Assembly (NCBI GenBank): GCA_902470475.1 | Contig: CABRGT010000083.1 | Span: 1-7,025 of the forward strand | Direction: 5' to 3' | DNA: 7,025 nucleotides | Origin: an uncultured Porphyromonadaceae bacterium | GTDB lineage: Bacteria > Bacteroidota > Bacteroidia > Bacteroidales > Muribaculaceae | Shown here: positions 6,070-7,025 of the stretch, piece after piece | How the letters are laid out: the number at the start of each line of letters is the position of its first letter | Numbering within the stretch: the first letter of the stretch is position 1 | Position numbers and translations under genes: made by a program | Notes under the pieces: model-generated | What the model was told of the DNA's origin: nothing | Databases searched by the model: none | The model's input: only the letters and a program-made list of their open reading frames with translations

Positions 6070-6151
6070 GGCGCTATAGATACATTCTTCACCGGAGATG
6101 CAGGAAACGGCCGGCTGACTTATAAAATATTGTTAAAAATGTAAAAATTGC

Positions 6152-6182
6152 GTTGACCCGCTATAAAAAAGTAGTATCTTTG
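6152..6182 (+). promoter_or_regulatory. Bacteroidetes promoter for the phosphodiester glycosidase-like gene
   Basis: GTTG (6152-6155), a one-base variant of TTTG, and TATCTTTG (6175-6182) are separated by 19 bp. The surrounding 6120-6230 segment is markedly AT-rich. The predicted leader to the ATG at 6236 is about 48 nt, longer than the other leaders in this window, and has no Shine-Dalgarno motif. Confidence 0.7.
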
Positions 6183-6235
6183 CTCATTAATAGATCACAA
6201 GCAACTATTTTTACCTTAAATCTATAGATCAGAAC

Positions 6236-7025
6236 ATGAAGAAATCTCTACTTTTAGCAGCATCTCTTTTTGTAATCAGCGGAATAGCGTACGGCGAGAC
6301 CGTGACGATGGGCACCAACGAATATCAGATGGAGCGCCTGATCGAGCGCGAGATCGGCCCGGGCACGACTTATCTGCGCCTGCGACTTCCGGACTATCCC
6401 CTTAACGCCAACGTGGTGATGGTGGATCTGACCAACCCCTACAACCGCATCGAGACCACAGTGGCCAAGGAATCGTCGCGCGGCACAGAAGGCCTGGTGG
6501 CCGCCGCCAAGCGCCAGTCGAGCGAAGGACACCGTCCGCTGGCGGCAGCGAACGCCAATTTCTGGGTAGTAGGCTCGCAGCCCGAAGGACAGATATGGAC
6601 GGGCATCACACGCAACGTGTCACTGCGCAACGGCAAGATGATCACCGAGAGCAACCAGCACCGCGACCAGTGGGACGGCGGCACGATGCGCACCGGCGTT
6701 GTGAGCGTGTCGTACGACAAGACCCTCTACATAGACTACTGCACCTCGTCGATACAGATCTCGAACGACAAGATCGGCTCGGCCGAAGTGCACCAGTGCA
6801 ACAAGGGCGTGTGGAGCGACGAGATAGGCATGTACAACAGCCACTACGGCGCCTCGACCAAGTTCATGCCCATCAACTCCAACGGCAACTACTTCATAGA
6901 GGAACTCAACGACGCCACCGAGGTGATCCTCGACTTCGACGAAGGCCAGGAGTGGCTCAGCGGCCAGGACATGACCTTCGTGGTGAAAGAAGTGCGCACC
7001 GACGCAGGCCGCGGCACCCTTGGCG
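6236..7025 (+). CDS. Exported phosphodiester glycosidase-like (NAGPA/DUF2233) protein, 3'-truncated by window
   Basis: The frame is open from the ATG at 6236 to the window end (263 codons visible, no stop). A signal peptide covers residues 1-20 (MKKSLLLAASLFVISGIAYG before Glu21). The pattern after it fits the NAGPA domain: VVMVDLTNPYNRIET (60-74), an alpha region GLVAAAKRQ, then AAANANFW (103-110), PEGQIWTG (116-123) and RNGKM (131-135). These correspond to the family's 'chronic-effect strand, N-x-F core, G-x-x-x-x-x-G, dG-K/R-hvv' layout. Members hydrolyse or bind N-acetylglucosamine phosphodiester-type glycans; bacterial ones are usually periplasmic or surface proteins. The C-terminal half is outside the window, so completeness, further domains and a sorting tail cannot be judged. 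It is separated from the upstream operon by a terminator and its own promoter. The family call rests on motif resemblance only. Confidence 0.75.
   Translation, partial: MKKSLLLAASLFVISGIAYGETVTMGTNEYQMERLIEREIGPGTTYLRLRLPDYPLNANVVMVDLTNPYNRIETTVAKESSRGTEGLVAAAKRQSSEGHRPLAAANANFWVVGSQPEGQIWTGITRNVSLRNGKMITESNQHRDQWDGGTMRTGVVSVSYDKTLYIDYCTSSIQISNDKIGSAEVHQCNKGVWSDEIGMYNSHYGASTKFMPINSNGNYFIEELNDATEVILDFDEGQEWLSGQDMTFVVKEVRTDAGRGTLG

Noticed and set aside
6120..6235. Riboswitch or small RNA in the AT-rich leader before the last gene
   Set aside because: The segment is explained by a promoter and a leader of about 48 nt. No conserved stem set or aptamer-like core is visible.

Overview
The window looks like chromosomal DNA from a gut-type Bacteroidales bacterium, plausibly Muribaculaceae or a relative. 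This is inferred from four things: Bacteroidetes promoters (TTTG, 19-20 bp, TATCTTTG) instead of sigma70 boxes; starts without Shine-Dalgarno sequences; a DAHP synthase fused to a C-terminal chorismate mutase; and secreted proteins with BspA-type leucine-rich repeats and Por-tail-like C-termini. No rRNA, tRNA, CRISPR array, transposase, phage gene or recognisable defence cassette is visible.

Region 1 (1-1344) holds two tandem paralogous genes for small exported proteins of 162 aa each. They come from a duplication whose units (231-754 and 821-1344) are exactly equal in length, 524 bp. The ends of the two proteins are nearly identical while the centre (residues about 42-88) has diverged strongly. 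A REP-like GC-rich hairpin precedes each gene. Copy 1 has a complete promoter; copy 2 keeps only the -7 box.

Region 2 (1349-2505) holds, on the minus strand, a bifunctional DAHP synthase/chorismate mutase that feeds the shikimate and aromatic amino acid pathway. Its stop lies 4 bp from the stop of the second small gene. Upstream is a compact divergent promoter region shared with the next operon.

Region 3 (2506-6069) is a two-gene plus-strand operon with a 4-bp ATGA overlap. The first gene encodes a 731-aa BspA-like surface protein with about 22 leucine-rich repeats. The second encodes a 438-aa exported protein with degenerate YD-like beta repeats. Both end in short tails like those used for type IX secretion or surface sorting. 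A perfect 19-bp inverted repeat closes the operon.

Region 4 (6070-7025) has its own promoter and the first 263 codons of an exported protein resembling the phosphodiester glycosidase (NAGPA/DUF2233) family, cut by the window end.

Apart from the aromatic biosynthesis gene, all visible genes appear to encode exported proteins, so this is mainly a cell-envelope region. No clearly new system is evident. The duplicated small secreted proteins with a variable core, and the tail-bearing LRR/YD pair, are the best candidates for follow-up.
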